63,908 nucleotides of DNA from CAYNNP01 sp964398215. Its GTDB lineage: Bacteria > Planctomycetota > Planctomycetia > Pirellulales > Pirellulaceae. Both the position numbers and the translations under genes were made by a program. Numbering within the stretch: the first letter of the stretch is position 1; each line of letters starts with the position of its first letter. The stretch is taken from assembly GCA_964398215.1 (NCBI GenBank), contig CAYNNP010000007.1:1-63908 (forward strand), written 5' to 3'. Positions 35,111 to 44,123 of this stretch are shown here, one piece after another. The notes below the pieces were generated by a model. The model saw only the letters and a program-made list of their open reading frames with translations, was not told the origin of the DNA and made no database searches.

Positions 35111-37918
35111 GTGATCCGGAGATCTGGACGACAGAACCGAAGTATCTGTCATTATCTCTACGGAACGTGGATTGTGAATACTAGCAAAGACTCGAGAGGA
35201 CATCGCAAGGTCCTGCGGATCCAACTCGGCGAATTTGATTGGCTTGCCATCGCAGCACAGGCAATCGCGATCGTTGCATTGTTCTACGCCATCCTACGAA
35301 CTGGTGCCGTCGAGATTGGCACTCAGATGCACATTTGCATTTTGATCATCATTCCGCTTGTCATTGTTGCGCTAAGATCTGGTAGCGAAGCGTTTGCACG
35401 TCCAAAAATTGTCGCGTTGCTTGCAGCGTGCTGGGTCGCTTGGCTTGCGCTTGCCCTATTACAAGTGGCACCATTACCCGAAAGTCTCACCAGCGCCCTG
35501 TCACCGCAAGGCAGCAAGCTTCGCAACGACTTTGGAGCTTCACCTGGAAAAACGTTGTCATTGATTCCAATGATGACACAACTCGCATGGCCGCAGTACG
35601 TGATCGGTTTCGCGTTCTTTCTGATCGGTGCCAGTGCATTCAGGTCACGTCGATCACGAACGGCGTTCCTAATATCGGTCTGCGTAGCCGGCGGTGCATT
35701 TGCATGCTGGGGACTCCTGCAACGAGCACGAGGAAGTTTTGAAGTACTACCAGGCGTTGCCGCTCCTGATCGTGCAGTCCCGTTCTCCACAATCAACTAC
35801 AAGAACGCCGCCGCTGCGCTATTGTTGGCTACACTTGCCGCTGGTCTCGGGTTGGTGATGACTCTGTTTCGGCAATACCTGCGCGACAAAACTCGCAGCT
35901 TGCGAAACGGCGACAAAAAGATCCATAGCAGTCGCCGTGGTTATGGTTTGTCGTCACAGGCTTTGGAGATACATGCGATCATCTTGTACATCGCGCTTGC
36001 CGTGATTTCAACGGCCATCGTGGTGTCTCTTTCACGTGGTGCCTGGATCTCGTTGGTGTTGGCAACCTTGGCGACCAGTCTGCTGATTCGCAAGTTCTTC
36101 TTTACAAAGAAGACGTTGATTGGTTTAGCAGCGATGTTGATCGTGGGCGTGATCGCCATCCAAGTCATGGGCGTCGGGCGGCGTGTGATGGCCAGAGCCA
36201 GCCAAACTAACGTTGCAACGCTGTCCAGCAACGACCGGATTTCTCACTGGAAGGACAGCGCCGAAACGGTCCTCCAATACCCACTTCTTGGATCCGGCCT
36301 AGGGACTTACGGTTACGCAACGTTGCCCAACCAAGATGCTGATACACCGCGTTGGTTCGAACACGCGCACAACCAACCCTTGGAATGGGCCGTTGAATTT
36401 GGATTGCTGGGAATGGCAATCTTGCTGGTTGGCTGCATCGCGGTCTGCGTGCTTTTGAAAGACCTGTATCGCGATCGCTTTGAAAGTTCGACGCCGCTGA
36501 TCTGGTTTGTGGTGTGTGCGTTTGCAATGGTGTCGATATGCACTCAGTCGTTGGCTGACTTTGTCTTATGCACTCCCGCAGTGATGTGGACCTACGCAAT
36601 GATTCTTGGCGTGACGTGCAGCGCAGTGGCGGATGGTTCAAAGGCTCGCGGCAAACGCCAACGAACTCAAACCATCAAAACAATTCCGGAGCAACCCGAG
36701 GCTTCTTTCCTGGTTCGCCTGCTTTGCCGGCCAGTTGGTTGGTCGCTCGTTTGTCTTGCCGCTCTTTTACTATCGCAGTACTGGTTGCAACAAGAAATCG
36801 TTGACAACAAGTTGTTGATGACAACCAAGGTTCCTTCCGCCGCACTGACACCGAACGAAAAACAAATCGATCGAGTTCGCAACCGATTGCTTGCTCGTGT
36901 TGAAAGCCGTCCACAGAATGCAAAACTCTGGCAGCGGCTGGCCCTTTGGGACTTGGCAAGTTTTCGATTGGATTTGATCAAGGAATCGGAGCAAGACGAT
37001 CAGCGCGTGAGCTGGCAGCAAACGGACCTCAGCCGGATCTTTGGAATCTACTATGACGTACCCAGCGAGGATCGCGAACAATTGCTTGCCGAATGGATCA
37101 ACAGTCCACAACGTCGCGATGCGCTGGAGGCTGCGAAAACGCACTTCAAAACTTCAATTGACAAAAACCCGCTGGTTTCAAAAGTGCATTTGCAGACCGC
37201 GTGGATGGCACCGCTGATTGAAGAAGAATGGCAAAAGCCCGCGCGACGTTGCCGATTACTTTCTGCTTGCAACGGTGATATACAGTTTGCAAATGGATTG
37301 CTGGCCTATCATGTTCGCGACAACCGAACGATGGTCAATCAATGGGCGAGAGGTTTGCGTTTCAAACCCCAGAATTTGTCGTACGTGGTGACATTGGCAT
37401 CGCGGCGTGTTTCTCCGCAAGTACTCGCGAACGATGTCCTTGGTGATCTTCGAGGCAACCTGTGGATATCGTTGATCAATGATCTGTCGGGACGTAGTGG
37501 CAACGAACAGTTCCTGGAAGCCTTCATTCCCGCCGCAAAAGAAGCTGTCCGCAAGGATCCGTCGATGTTGCCCGGAAAACGGCACTACCACATGGCGGTG
37601 ATGAGCCGAATCGTTGCCGACAACAAAAAGGCGCTCAAACATCTTCGCGCTGCTGTCGATACGGAACCGTCAAACGCCGACTATCGATATCAACTAGCGT
37701 TGACATTGATGCGGGCTGGCGACCTCATGGAGGCCAGAGAAGAAGCATCGTTGGGCCGAGCGCTCAAGCCGCGCCAGCCACGATGGAATAACTTGATTGA
37801 CAAGATCGATAGAAAACTGGCAGCAAACCAACACAACGAGGCGCCGAAATCCAAGGAAATTGGGAACACGGCAGAATTCGTAGATCAACCCCAGCGACAG
37901 CAGCCATTCATTCGGTAG
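35111..37918 (+). CDS. O-antigen ligase/polymerase-like membrane protein with C-terminal TPRs
   Basis: 935 residues, GTG start. About ten to twelve transmembrane helices span about 45-575. The Wzy_C (O-antigen ligase) core is visible: SLSRGAWISLVLAT, then ISHWKDSAETVLQYPLLGSG with the HAHNQPLEWAVEFGLLGMAI loop (catalytic-type His and Arg region). The last ~340 residues are soluble, with TPR-like helices (VMSRIVADNKKALKHLRAAV). Such proteins join polysaccharide chains on the outer leaflet of the inner membrane. The TPR tail may recruit partners. The nearby sugar-activating genes support a role in exopolysaccharide or glycan assembly. The exact substrate is unknown. Confidence 0.85.
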   Translation: MIRRSGRQNRSICHYLYGTWIVNTSKDSRGHRKVLRIQLGEFDWLAIAAQAIAIVALFYAILRTGAVEIGTQMHICILIIIPLVIVALRSGSEAFARPKIVALLAACWVAWLALALLQVAPLPESLTSALSPQGSKLRNDFGASPGKTLSLIPMMTQLAWPQYVIGFAFFLIGASAFRSRRSRTAFLISVCVAGGAFACWGLLQRARGSFEVLPGVAAPDRAVPFSTINYKNAAAALLLATLAAGLGLVMTLFRQYLRDKTRSLRNGDKKIHSSRRGYGLSSQALEIHAIILYIALAVISTAIVVSLSRGAWISLVLATLATSLLIRKFFFTKKTLIGLAAMLIVGVIAIQVMGVGRRVMARASQTNVATLSSNDRISHWKDSAETVLQYPLLGSGLGTYGYATLPNQDADTPRWFEHAHNQPLEWAVEFGLLGMAILLVGCIAVCVLLKDLYRDRFESSTPLIWFVVCAFAMVSICTQSLADFVLCTPAVMWTYAMILGVTCSAVADGSKARGKRQRTQTIKTIPEQPEASFLVRLLCRPVGWSLVCLAALLLSQYWLQQEIVDNKLLMTTKVPSAALTPNEKQIDRVRNRLLARVESRPQNAKLWQRLALWDLASFRLDLIKESEQDDQRVSWQQTDLSRIFGIYYDVPSEDREQLLAEWINSPQRRDALEAAKTHFKTSIDKNPLVSKVHLQTAWMAPLIEEEWQKPARRCRLLSACNGDIQFANGLLAYHVRDNRTMVNQWARGLRFKPQNLSYVVTLASRRVSPQVLANDVLGDLRGNLWISLINDLSGRSGNEQFLEAFIPAAKEAVRKDPSMLPGKRHYHMAVMSRIVADNKKALKHLRAAVDTEPSNADYRYQLALTLMRAGDLMEAREEASLGRALKPRQPRWNNLIDKIDRKLAANQHNEAPKSKEIGNTAEFVDQPQRQQPFIR

Positions 37919-38012
37919 TGGGTTTCCATCACATTTGTTGACACGTTCATCGTGTTGATACTTTCTCAGATAGGCAGGCAGTTTCAACACGCCTTTTGCT
38001 AGGGCGTCCGTT

Positions 38013-38067
38013 GCCCCGCAACCGATTCCGGCTGAAGCCGGTACTACGAACGGTGCACCGGCGGGGT
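38013..38067. repeat. Nested palindromes (REP-like) in the 329-bp gap before the sugar genes
   Basis: Outer stem CCCCGC (38014-38019) / GCGGGG (38061-38066) encloses CCGGCT-GA-AGCCGG (38028-38041), followed by TACTAC and then the palindrome CGGTGCACCG (38051-38060). A further hairpin AGCGG-TTATG-CCGCT lies at 38104-38118. The inner palindrome plus TAC resembles the second half of the 17915-17964 element. No gene is seen in 37919-38247. Confidence 0.6.
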
Positions 38068-38247
38068 GGCTAAACGGCTGCCCAAGCCAATCTTTCATTT
38101 TGTAGCGGTTATGCCGCTTCTTATAGCGAAAGCCATTGCTTCGCCCAGGGATCGGTAAAGACGATATTCGGGATCCGAGTTATGCTGCTGAAAAGCACGC
38201 ACTCGTTGAATCAACCACTCGTCCTTATAACGATCCAAGAATCCGCC

Positions 38248-39096
38248 ATGAAGGTAAGAAAAGCGGTCATCACGGCCGCGGCTCCACAGCAAAACCGATT
38301 GCCGCTTCAACAGCTTGTTGACCGCAATGGTCAAGACAAAACTTCGTTGCAACTGATCATCGAAGAAACCCTGGCGGCAGGTGTTGAAGAGATTTGCTTG
38401 ATCATCAAACCTGGCGACGAAGAAGCGTACCGGCAGGCCGCTGGCACGCATGTTGGAAGTTTATCCTTGGTGCAACAACCGACACCGCTAGGTTATGCAC
38501 ACGCAATAGCACAAGCTAAATCGTTCGTTGGTGACGAACCCTTTTTGCACTTGGTGGGCGACCACCTGTATTTGAGCGACACCGAAAAACCCTGCGCGCA
38601 GCAGTTGATCGAAGTCGCAACAGAGTTTGAATGTTCGGTTTCTGCTGTTCAATCAACACGCGAAAACAAACTCCCGTATTTTGGCATCGTTAGCGGCACA
38701 CATGTCCCTCGGCACGATGACTTGTACGAAGTCGAACGAGTTTCCGAAAAACCAACGCCGACATTTGCTGAACAAGAACTCGTTACCGCTGGCCTTCGAT
38801 CAGGTCACTACCTCGGATTCTTTGGCATGCACGTTCTCACGCCCGATGTGATGCCGGTCATCGACGGGCTGTTGTCGGAGACGACCGAGACCAAACCAAC
38901 TTTATCAGACGCGCTGGATATCCTCCGCACACGACAACGCTATCTCGCCTACCAAGTGCGGGGCGACCGCTACAACTTGGGCATACAGTACGGACTGCTG
39001 ATCGCGCAAATGGCAATCGGACTTAGCGGAAAAGACCGCGACCAGATCTTGACCGAGATGGTCGAACTGCTGGCCAATCGCACGGAAGGACGGTAA
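38248..39096 (+). CDS. GalU-like sugar nucleotidyltransferase with a degenerate catalytic loop
   Basis: 282 residues. The overall GT-A/nucleotidyltransferase fold is recognisable: KVRKAVITAA at the start, IIEETLAAGVEEICLIIKP, TPLGYAHAIAQAKSFVGDEP, LVGDHLY (metal Asp), YFGIVSG, GHYLGFFGMHVLTP, and DRYNLGIQYGLLIA (typical of GalU ends, GxxYDxG). The signature loop GxGTR and the PK Lys are missing: the region reads AAAPQQNRLPLQQL. It may be inactive or regulatory, or use altered chemistry. The ATG at 38248 is chosen by homology. Only 5 nt separate it from the kinase/pyrophosphorylase fusion gene, so the two are one operon and probably one complex. Confidence 0.8.
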   Translation: MKVRKAVITAAAPQQNRLPLQQLVDRNGQDKTSLQLIIEETLAAGVEEICLIIKPGDEEAYRQAAGTHVGSLSLVQQPTPLGYAHAIAQAKSFVGDEPFLHLVGDHLYLSDTEKPCAQQLIEVATEFECSVSAVQSTRENKLPYFGIVSGTHVPRHDDLYEVERVSEKPTPTFAEQELVTAGLRSGHYLGFFGMHVLTPDVMPVIDGLLSETTETKPTLSDALDILRTRQRYLAYQVRGDRYNLGIQYGLLIAQMAIGLSGKDRDQILTEMVELLANRTEGR

Positions 39097-39101
39097 CAAA
39101 C

Positions 39102-42100
39102 ATGAATCGTCTTGTCGAAATCATTCAGTCCGAAGACGATGCGGTACGGAACCAGTCACTGGAATCCGTTTGCAAAGATGCATCGCTGGAACAATTGCTG
39201 CAATACGCGAACGAATTGGATCAATTCCGTCGCAGCGAAAGTAACTTGTATCGTCGTGTCCGTGCCCTATTTTTCTTGGCCGCGATCTACCGCTATCACT
39301 TGCCTGGGCGTCTGGAGCCAACGCAATCGGGATTGATTCCCTTTGATGGCTACGAACACCTTTTGTCACGCCGGTTCAGCGAAGCGATTGACACGTTCAT
39401 TGATCAGCAAAATTCAATCGGCGCGAGTGATGGGATTGCCAGCGCGCTAGCGCAGGCTTACCACGAACTTGGCTTTCAGACACTGGCCGATCAGGTGCGC
39501 CGGAGCGTCAGAACGGTGCGTGGCAATCAATGGATGTTCCGGCTTGGCCACCCCGATGACCATCCGTTGCGGATTCGCAAAGAATTGCTGCAAGCCAACG
39601 AGAAAGGGACATTTCCGATGCTGCGCGAAACAACCGCAGTTCGGATGGATTTTTCACACAGTGCTTGGAGCGATATTTTCTTTCTGGGGATGGATTTTCC
39701 CGACGGCGCCCGGGTCCTGAACGTGTCGGTTGACCTGGGTGTGCGAGGCCGAGACGCTGAAACGCGACCGCCAATCGAAACTTACTTGCGAGTCATTGAC
39801 GAACCAGTCATTCGGCTTGGCAGCGTCGACCTTGGCGCCACGACCACACTCCAAACCATTGGCGATACGTTCGATTTCGCCCGCGACTATCTTGGATTAT
39901 TAAAGGCAGCCGTGATCGCTGCCGGCATTGTCCCGCCAGGCTTTGAAGGCTGCCGCCAGTCGATGGCCGAACTGTTGGAGCGACTGGTTGGTCCCGGCAA
40001 GGGCCTGGAATTGGTCAGCAAAATCAATGACATCCCCAAAGGCTCGCGGCTGGCTGTTTCAACCAACCTCCTGGGTTCACTGATTTCTATTTTGATGCGA
40101 GCGACTGGACAAGTTCAATCGTTGACTGGCCCGTTGACCGAAAATGATCGACGCCTTGTTGCCGCTCGCGCGATCTTGGGCGAATGGTTGGGCGGAAGCG
40201 GTGGCGGCTGGCAAGATTCGGGCGGTGTTTGGCCAGGCATTAAACTGATTTGCGGAACAACAGCCCAAGACGGTGATCCGGAATTTGGCATCAGCCGTGG
40301 CCGGTTAATGCCGGTGCACCATGTGTTTGGTGAAGACAAAGCATCGGCCGAAACTCGCCAAAAAATACAAGACTCGTTGGTCCTGGTTCATGGCGGTATG
40401 GCGCAGAACGTAGGCCCGATTCTGGAAATGGTTACCGAACACTATTTGCTTCGAAGCGAAAAGGAATGGACGGCTCGCGGCGAGGCGATGGACATTCTGG
40501 ACCAAGTCGTCGATGCGATCAAAGACGGTGACGTGCGCCGCATTGGCGATGTCACCACACGTAACTTCGAAGGCCCGCTGCAGACCATCATTCCATGGGC
40601 AACCAACCGATTCACAGATCGGCTGATCGAACTTTGCCGTGAACAATACGGTGACAAGTTCTGGGGATTTTGGATGCTGGGTGGTATGGCCGGCGGTGGC
40701 ATGGGATTCATCTTTGATCCCCAAGTCAAATCCCAAGCACAAGATTGGCTTGGCCAAACGATGGTCAAAGTCAAGCGACAAATGCAAACGGCGTTACCAT
40801 TTGCGATGGACCCAGTCGTCTACGATTTTCAGATCAACGACAACGGTACTTCCGCAGAACTCTTGTCCGGACCCGACGCGATGATGCCGGACAAATACTA
40901 CGCTCTGATTTTGCCCGAATTGCTACGGATGCCAATGCGCGACCTGACCGTTGGCACACGAAATGAACTGCAACGAATTGGTAACATTTGTCGCGAATCA
41001 GGCAACAAGGGGACTGCTGAACTGTTGCTAAAGAGTGTCTTGCCTAGCGACAACGACGATAATTCCCACGAAGATTCGTTGGCCAACGCAATGGACAAAT
41101 GTGGATTTGATCGAATTGCACATGAACAGATCCGCAGCGATCTGCTGGCGGGACGAATTGGACTTTCGCAAAACCGACTCTCCAATAACACAACCATCCA
41201 AGACGTCGGTGCGGCTGATCTGATTGATGTTCGAAAGGGCATCGAAGACAAATACAAGAAAATCGGACAAGCAGCAATTCGAGAAGGCAAGATCGCCGTG
41301 GTTACGCTCGCCGCTGGCGTGGGTAGTCGTTGGACCCAGGGAGCAGGAGTTTGCAAAGCGCTGCACCCGTTCAATCGCTTTGCGGGACGACATCGTAGTT
41401 TCATCGAAGTCCATCTGGCAAAGAACCGAGCGATCACGGAGCAGTTTGGTGGGACGATTCCACATGTCTTCACCACCAGCTACTTGACCGATCAACCGAT
41501 TCGCGAACACTTGGACGAATGCAACAATTACGATTTTACAGGACCGCTGCACATTTCGACTGGACGTAGCGTTGGCCTTCGGATGGTTCCGACCGTTCGA
41601 GACTTGCGGTTCATGTGGGAACAAACCGCCCAGCAGGTCCTGGACGAACAACAACAAAAAGTACGCGAGAGCCTACGAGCAGCGTTGATTGGTTGGGCGC
41701 AAAGTGCGGGCGAAGGCACCGACTATACAGACAATCTGCCCAATCAATGCATGCACCCAGTTGGTCACTGGTATGAGATCCCAAACATGCTGCGTAATGG
41801 TTTGATGCAGCAGATGCTAACTAGCCAACCGGAGCTAGAGTACCTGTTGCTGCACAACATCGACACGCTTGGTGCGAACGTTGACCCAGGGCTTTTGGGC
41901 AGACACATTGACGGCCAATCGACGCTAAGCTTCGAGGTGATCGGACGACGATTGGAAGATCGTGGTGGCGGACTGGCACTTGTCAATGGTCGTCCAAGGC
42001 TTGTCGAAGGACTTGCAATGCCAAACGAGCAAGCAGAGTTTGGCTTGACCTACTACAACTCCATGACCACATGGATTCATATCGATCGTCTATTGGAAAC

Positions 42101-42416
42101 GTTTGGGCTTAACCGAACCGAGCTTGCCGATTCAAAGCGAGTTGACATAGCGGTTCGAGAAATGGCAAAGCGTTTGCCAACGTATGTGACTTTGAAAGAT
42201 GTGAAAAAGCGATGGGGACACGCTCAAGAAGATATTTTCCCGGTTGCCCAATTCGAAAAACTATGGGGCGACATGAGTGCATTACCGGAAGTCGACTGCA
42301 GCTTTTTTGTCACGCCATTGCAACGTGGACAACAGTTGAAAACACAGGCCCAGCTGGATCCGTGGAACCGCGACGGAAGCGCTGACTACATCAACAGCCT
42401 GTGCAATTGGTCCTAG
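39102..42416 (+). CDS. Bifunctional GHMP sugar kinase / UDP-sugar pyrophosphorylase-like fusion
   Basis: 1104 residues. N-terminal part (about 150-560) looks like a GHMP kinase of the fucokinase/heptose-kinase type: RVLNVSVDLGVRGRD near the start, and the ATP-binding Gly-rich loop LGGSGGGWQDSGG (364-375), close to the GTGGGWQDQ of FKP/HddA kinases. C-terminal part (about 725-1100) is a UDPGP-type (UTP-glucose-1-P/UDP-GlcNAc) pyrophosphorylase: loop VTLAAGVGSRW (734-744), FIEVHLAKNRAI, LLLHNIDTLGANVDP (metal Asp 921), LSFEVIGRR and EYGLTYYNS-like AEFGLTYYNS. It could phosphorylate a free sugar at C1 and then make the UDP- or NDP-sugar, a salvage route. Cytoplasmic; coupled to the preceding gene. 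Confidence 0.8.
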   Translation: MNRLVEIIQSEDDAVRNQSLESVCKDASLEQLLQYANELDQFRRSESNLYRRVRALFFLAAIYRYHLPGRLEPTQSGLIPFDGYEHLLSRRFSEAIDTFIDQQNSIGASDGIASALAQAYHELGFQTLADQVRRSVRTVRGNQWMFRLGHPDDHPLRIRKELLQANEKGTFPMLRETTAVRMDFSHSAWSDIFFLGMDFPDGARVLNVSVDLGVRGRDAETRPPIETYLRVIDEPVIRLGSVDLGATTTLQTIGDTFDFARDYLGLLKAAVIAAGIVPPGFEGCRQSMAELLERLVGPGKGLELVSKINDIPKGSRLAVSTNLLGSLISILMRATGQVQSLTGPLTENDRRLVAARAILGEWLGGSGGGWQDSGGVWPGIKLICGTTAQDGDPEFGISRGRLMPVHHVFGEDKASAETRQKIQDSLVLVHGGMAQNVGPILEMVTEHYLLRSEKEWTARGEAMDILDQVVDAIKDGDVRRIGDVTTRNFEGPLQTIIPWATNRFTDRLIELCREQYGDKFWGFWMLGGMAGGGMGFIFDPQVKSQAQDWLGQTMVKVKRQMQTALPFAMDPVVYDFQINDNGTSAELLSGPDAMMPDKYYALILPELLRMPMRDLTVGTRNELQRIGNICRESGNKGTAELLLKSVLPSDNDDNSHEDSLANAMDKCGFDRIAHEQIRSDLLAGRIGLSQNRLSNNTTIQDVGAADLIDVRKGIEDKYKKIGQAAIREGKIAVVTLAAGVGSRWTQGAGVCKALHPFNRFAGRHRSFIEVHLAKNRAITEQFGGTIPHVFTTSYLTDQPIREHLDECNNYDFTGPLHISTGRSVGLRMVPTVRDLRFMWEQTAQQVLDEQQQKVRESLRAALIGWAQSAGEGTDYTDNLPNQCMHPVGHWYEIPNMLRNGLMQQMLTSQPELEYLLLHNIDTLGANVDPGLLGRHIDGQSTLSFEVIGRRLEDRGGGLALVNGRPRLVEGLAMPNEQAEFGLTYYNSMTTWIHIDRLLETFGLNRTELADSKRVDIAVREMAKRLPTYVTLKDVKKRWGHAQEDIFPVAQFEKLWGDMSALPEVDCSFFVTPLQRGQQLKTQAQLDPWNRDGSADYINSLCNWS

Positions 42417-42693
42417 CAAAACACGCACGTTGGCTGGTGTTTCACGACTAATTTGCAAAGTAAAGCTGTAGTGGTTTTGCAGATTCTCGGACTTTTGCCG
42501 CATCTCGGGGCAAACAAGCTAAGCATTTCGCGTTCACTGATCCGATACTACCCGCACAACCCGAACTATTGTCACGTTTCCGCGACTAATGAAACGGCAC
42601 GCGGACAACATGATTGGGACAAAAGGCGAGTGATCGTCAGGTCGTGACGGGGGTCACGCATCAATACAACTTCTGTTTAATGGTGGAAAAGCG

Positions 42694-43896
42694 ATGTCGG
42701 TACGGAAACTGACTGCACGTATGCTGGCGGTTCTTGCTCTCTTGAGCGGGATTTCAATTGCCAATGCACAACAGCAAGCACCCGTGAACGATCCGTTCGC
42801 GTTCGATCCTGATTTTCGCTGGTTCGAGCCTCTAACGGATGCGGACCTTGCGTCAATCAAGCCAAACCAACGGGCCGCCCGTGGTTGGTTCGGGACTTAT
42901 GACCGGATCAAGCTCTACGGTTCGCGGCCCAACCTTGCGTCAACCGCATCCGGCATCGGATCGCCAACCACAGACTCGTCTTTTGACAGTGGCTGGGGTC
43001 ATCGATACGAAATCGGCTACATGCTGGCAGACAACAATGGCTGGATGTTCAGCACGACTGACCTTGGCATTGGTGCGTTCAACACAGATCGCATCGAGCG
43101 TTTGAATCGTCTGAACCAAGACCAGATTGATGGTGGTGGAGGTGGTACACAACTTCCGCCTTTCGGTTTACCACCTGCCAATGAGCAGAACAACCTTGGC
43201 TTCAATGCACGATTGTTCTTCCTACAAAACACAGAGAACGCGGTCAGCTTCGACAGCTACGAAGTGTCAAAGACATGGCGTCTTACACCCTACCGTTATG
43301 GTGGATTCTTGGAGCCAATGGCTGGTATCCGATGGAACCGCCTGGATGACCTGAATTCGTCACAGACATACCTAAGCTCGCTAGATATTGACACTGTTCC
43401 TCCAGGTGCCCCACCGCCACTTTCAGAATTCGGCACCGCTGTGGAACAACTGACAACTGATCAAGTGATAACTGAGAACGAAATGCTTCTCGCACAACTT
43501 GGATTTCGATACACACGCTTCCGAGATCGATTTACATTCTCCGGAGACTTCCGGGCCTTCACGGGTCCCGCATGGCAGACAGCAAGAGCCCAGCGTACAC
43601 AGGTCATCACGATCTATGATAATGCTGGAGTTGGTGGAACCGTACAGAATGAATTGATTCGTAACACAGATCCACTCTTTGACGACAACGACGAATGGGC
43701 GATTGGCTTTGACCTCCGAGGCGAGCTTGGCTATCAATTCACGCGTGACATTTCCGTCCGTGCCGGTGTGCAAATCATCGACATCGAAACTGGAGTCTGG
43801 CGTGGTGGAAACGGAATCTCATCCCTGCCAGGTGGAGACAGAGATCAAGATTGGTTTGCGTTCGGTGCCAGCTTTGGCTTGACCGTCAATCGCTAA
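42694..43896 (+). CDS. BBP7-type outer-membrane beta-barrel protein
   Basis: 400 residues. Signal peptide about 1-25 (ends IANAQQ). The rest alternates amphipathic strands and loops, typical of an outer-membrane barrel: GWGHRYEIGYMLADNNGWMF, SKTWRLTPYRYGGFLEPMAG, LLAQLGFRYTRFRDRFTFSG, GELGYQFTRDISVRAGVQII. It ends FAFGASFGLTVNR, with an aromatic-rich last strand. The pattern fits the planctomycete BBP7 family (named from Blastopirellula). Likely a porin-like or structural outer-membrane protein. Monocistronic, followed by a strong terminator. Confidence 0.82.
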   Translation: MSVRKLTARMLAVLALLSGISIANAQQQAPVNDPFAFDPDFRWFEPLTDADLASIKPNQRAARGWFGTYDRIKLYGSRPNLASTASGIGSPTTDSSFDSGWGHRYEIGYMLADNNGWMFSTTDLGIGAFNTDRIERLNRLNQDQIDGGGGGTQLPPFGLPPANEQNNLGFNARLFFLQNTENAVSFDSYEVSKTWRLTPYRYGGFLEPMAGIRWNRLDDLNSSQTYLSSLDIDTVPPGAPPPLSEFGTAVEQLTTDQVITENEMLLAQLGFRYTRFRDRFTFSGDFRAFTGPAWQTARAQRTQVITIYDNAGVGGTVQNELIRNTDPLFDDNDEWAIGFDLRGELGYQFTRDISVRAGVQIIDIETGVWRGGNGISSLPGGDRDQDWFAFGASFGLTVNR

Positions 43897-43928
43897 GATC
43901 CGACACACCCCCACCCGAAAATCACAAA

Positions 43929-43956
43929 ACGGAAGCTATTGAGCTTCCGTTTTTTT
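43929..43956 (+). terminator. Intrinsic terminator of the BBP7 gene
   Basis: 9-bp stem ACGGAAGCT / AGCTTCCGT with a 4-nt loop (43929-43950), followed by a run of T to 43956. It starts 33 nt after the stop codon. Confidence 0.93.
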
Positions 43957-44123
43957 GTGCGTTTTCACAATTTCGGACGTCTAACCAAGTGCATTTTTCA
44001 AGTTCGCCGTGAATTCGCACCTGAAACGAACTTTTCAATTTCCGTCGACGTAACCTCGTGAAGAGAGTGGTCTACAATTTGGCAGCTTGATTCTGGCTTT
44101 TCAATTCGAGATAGGAAACACAC

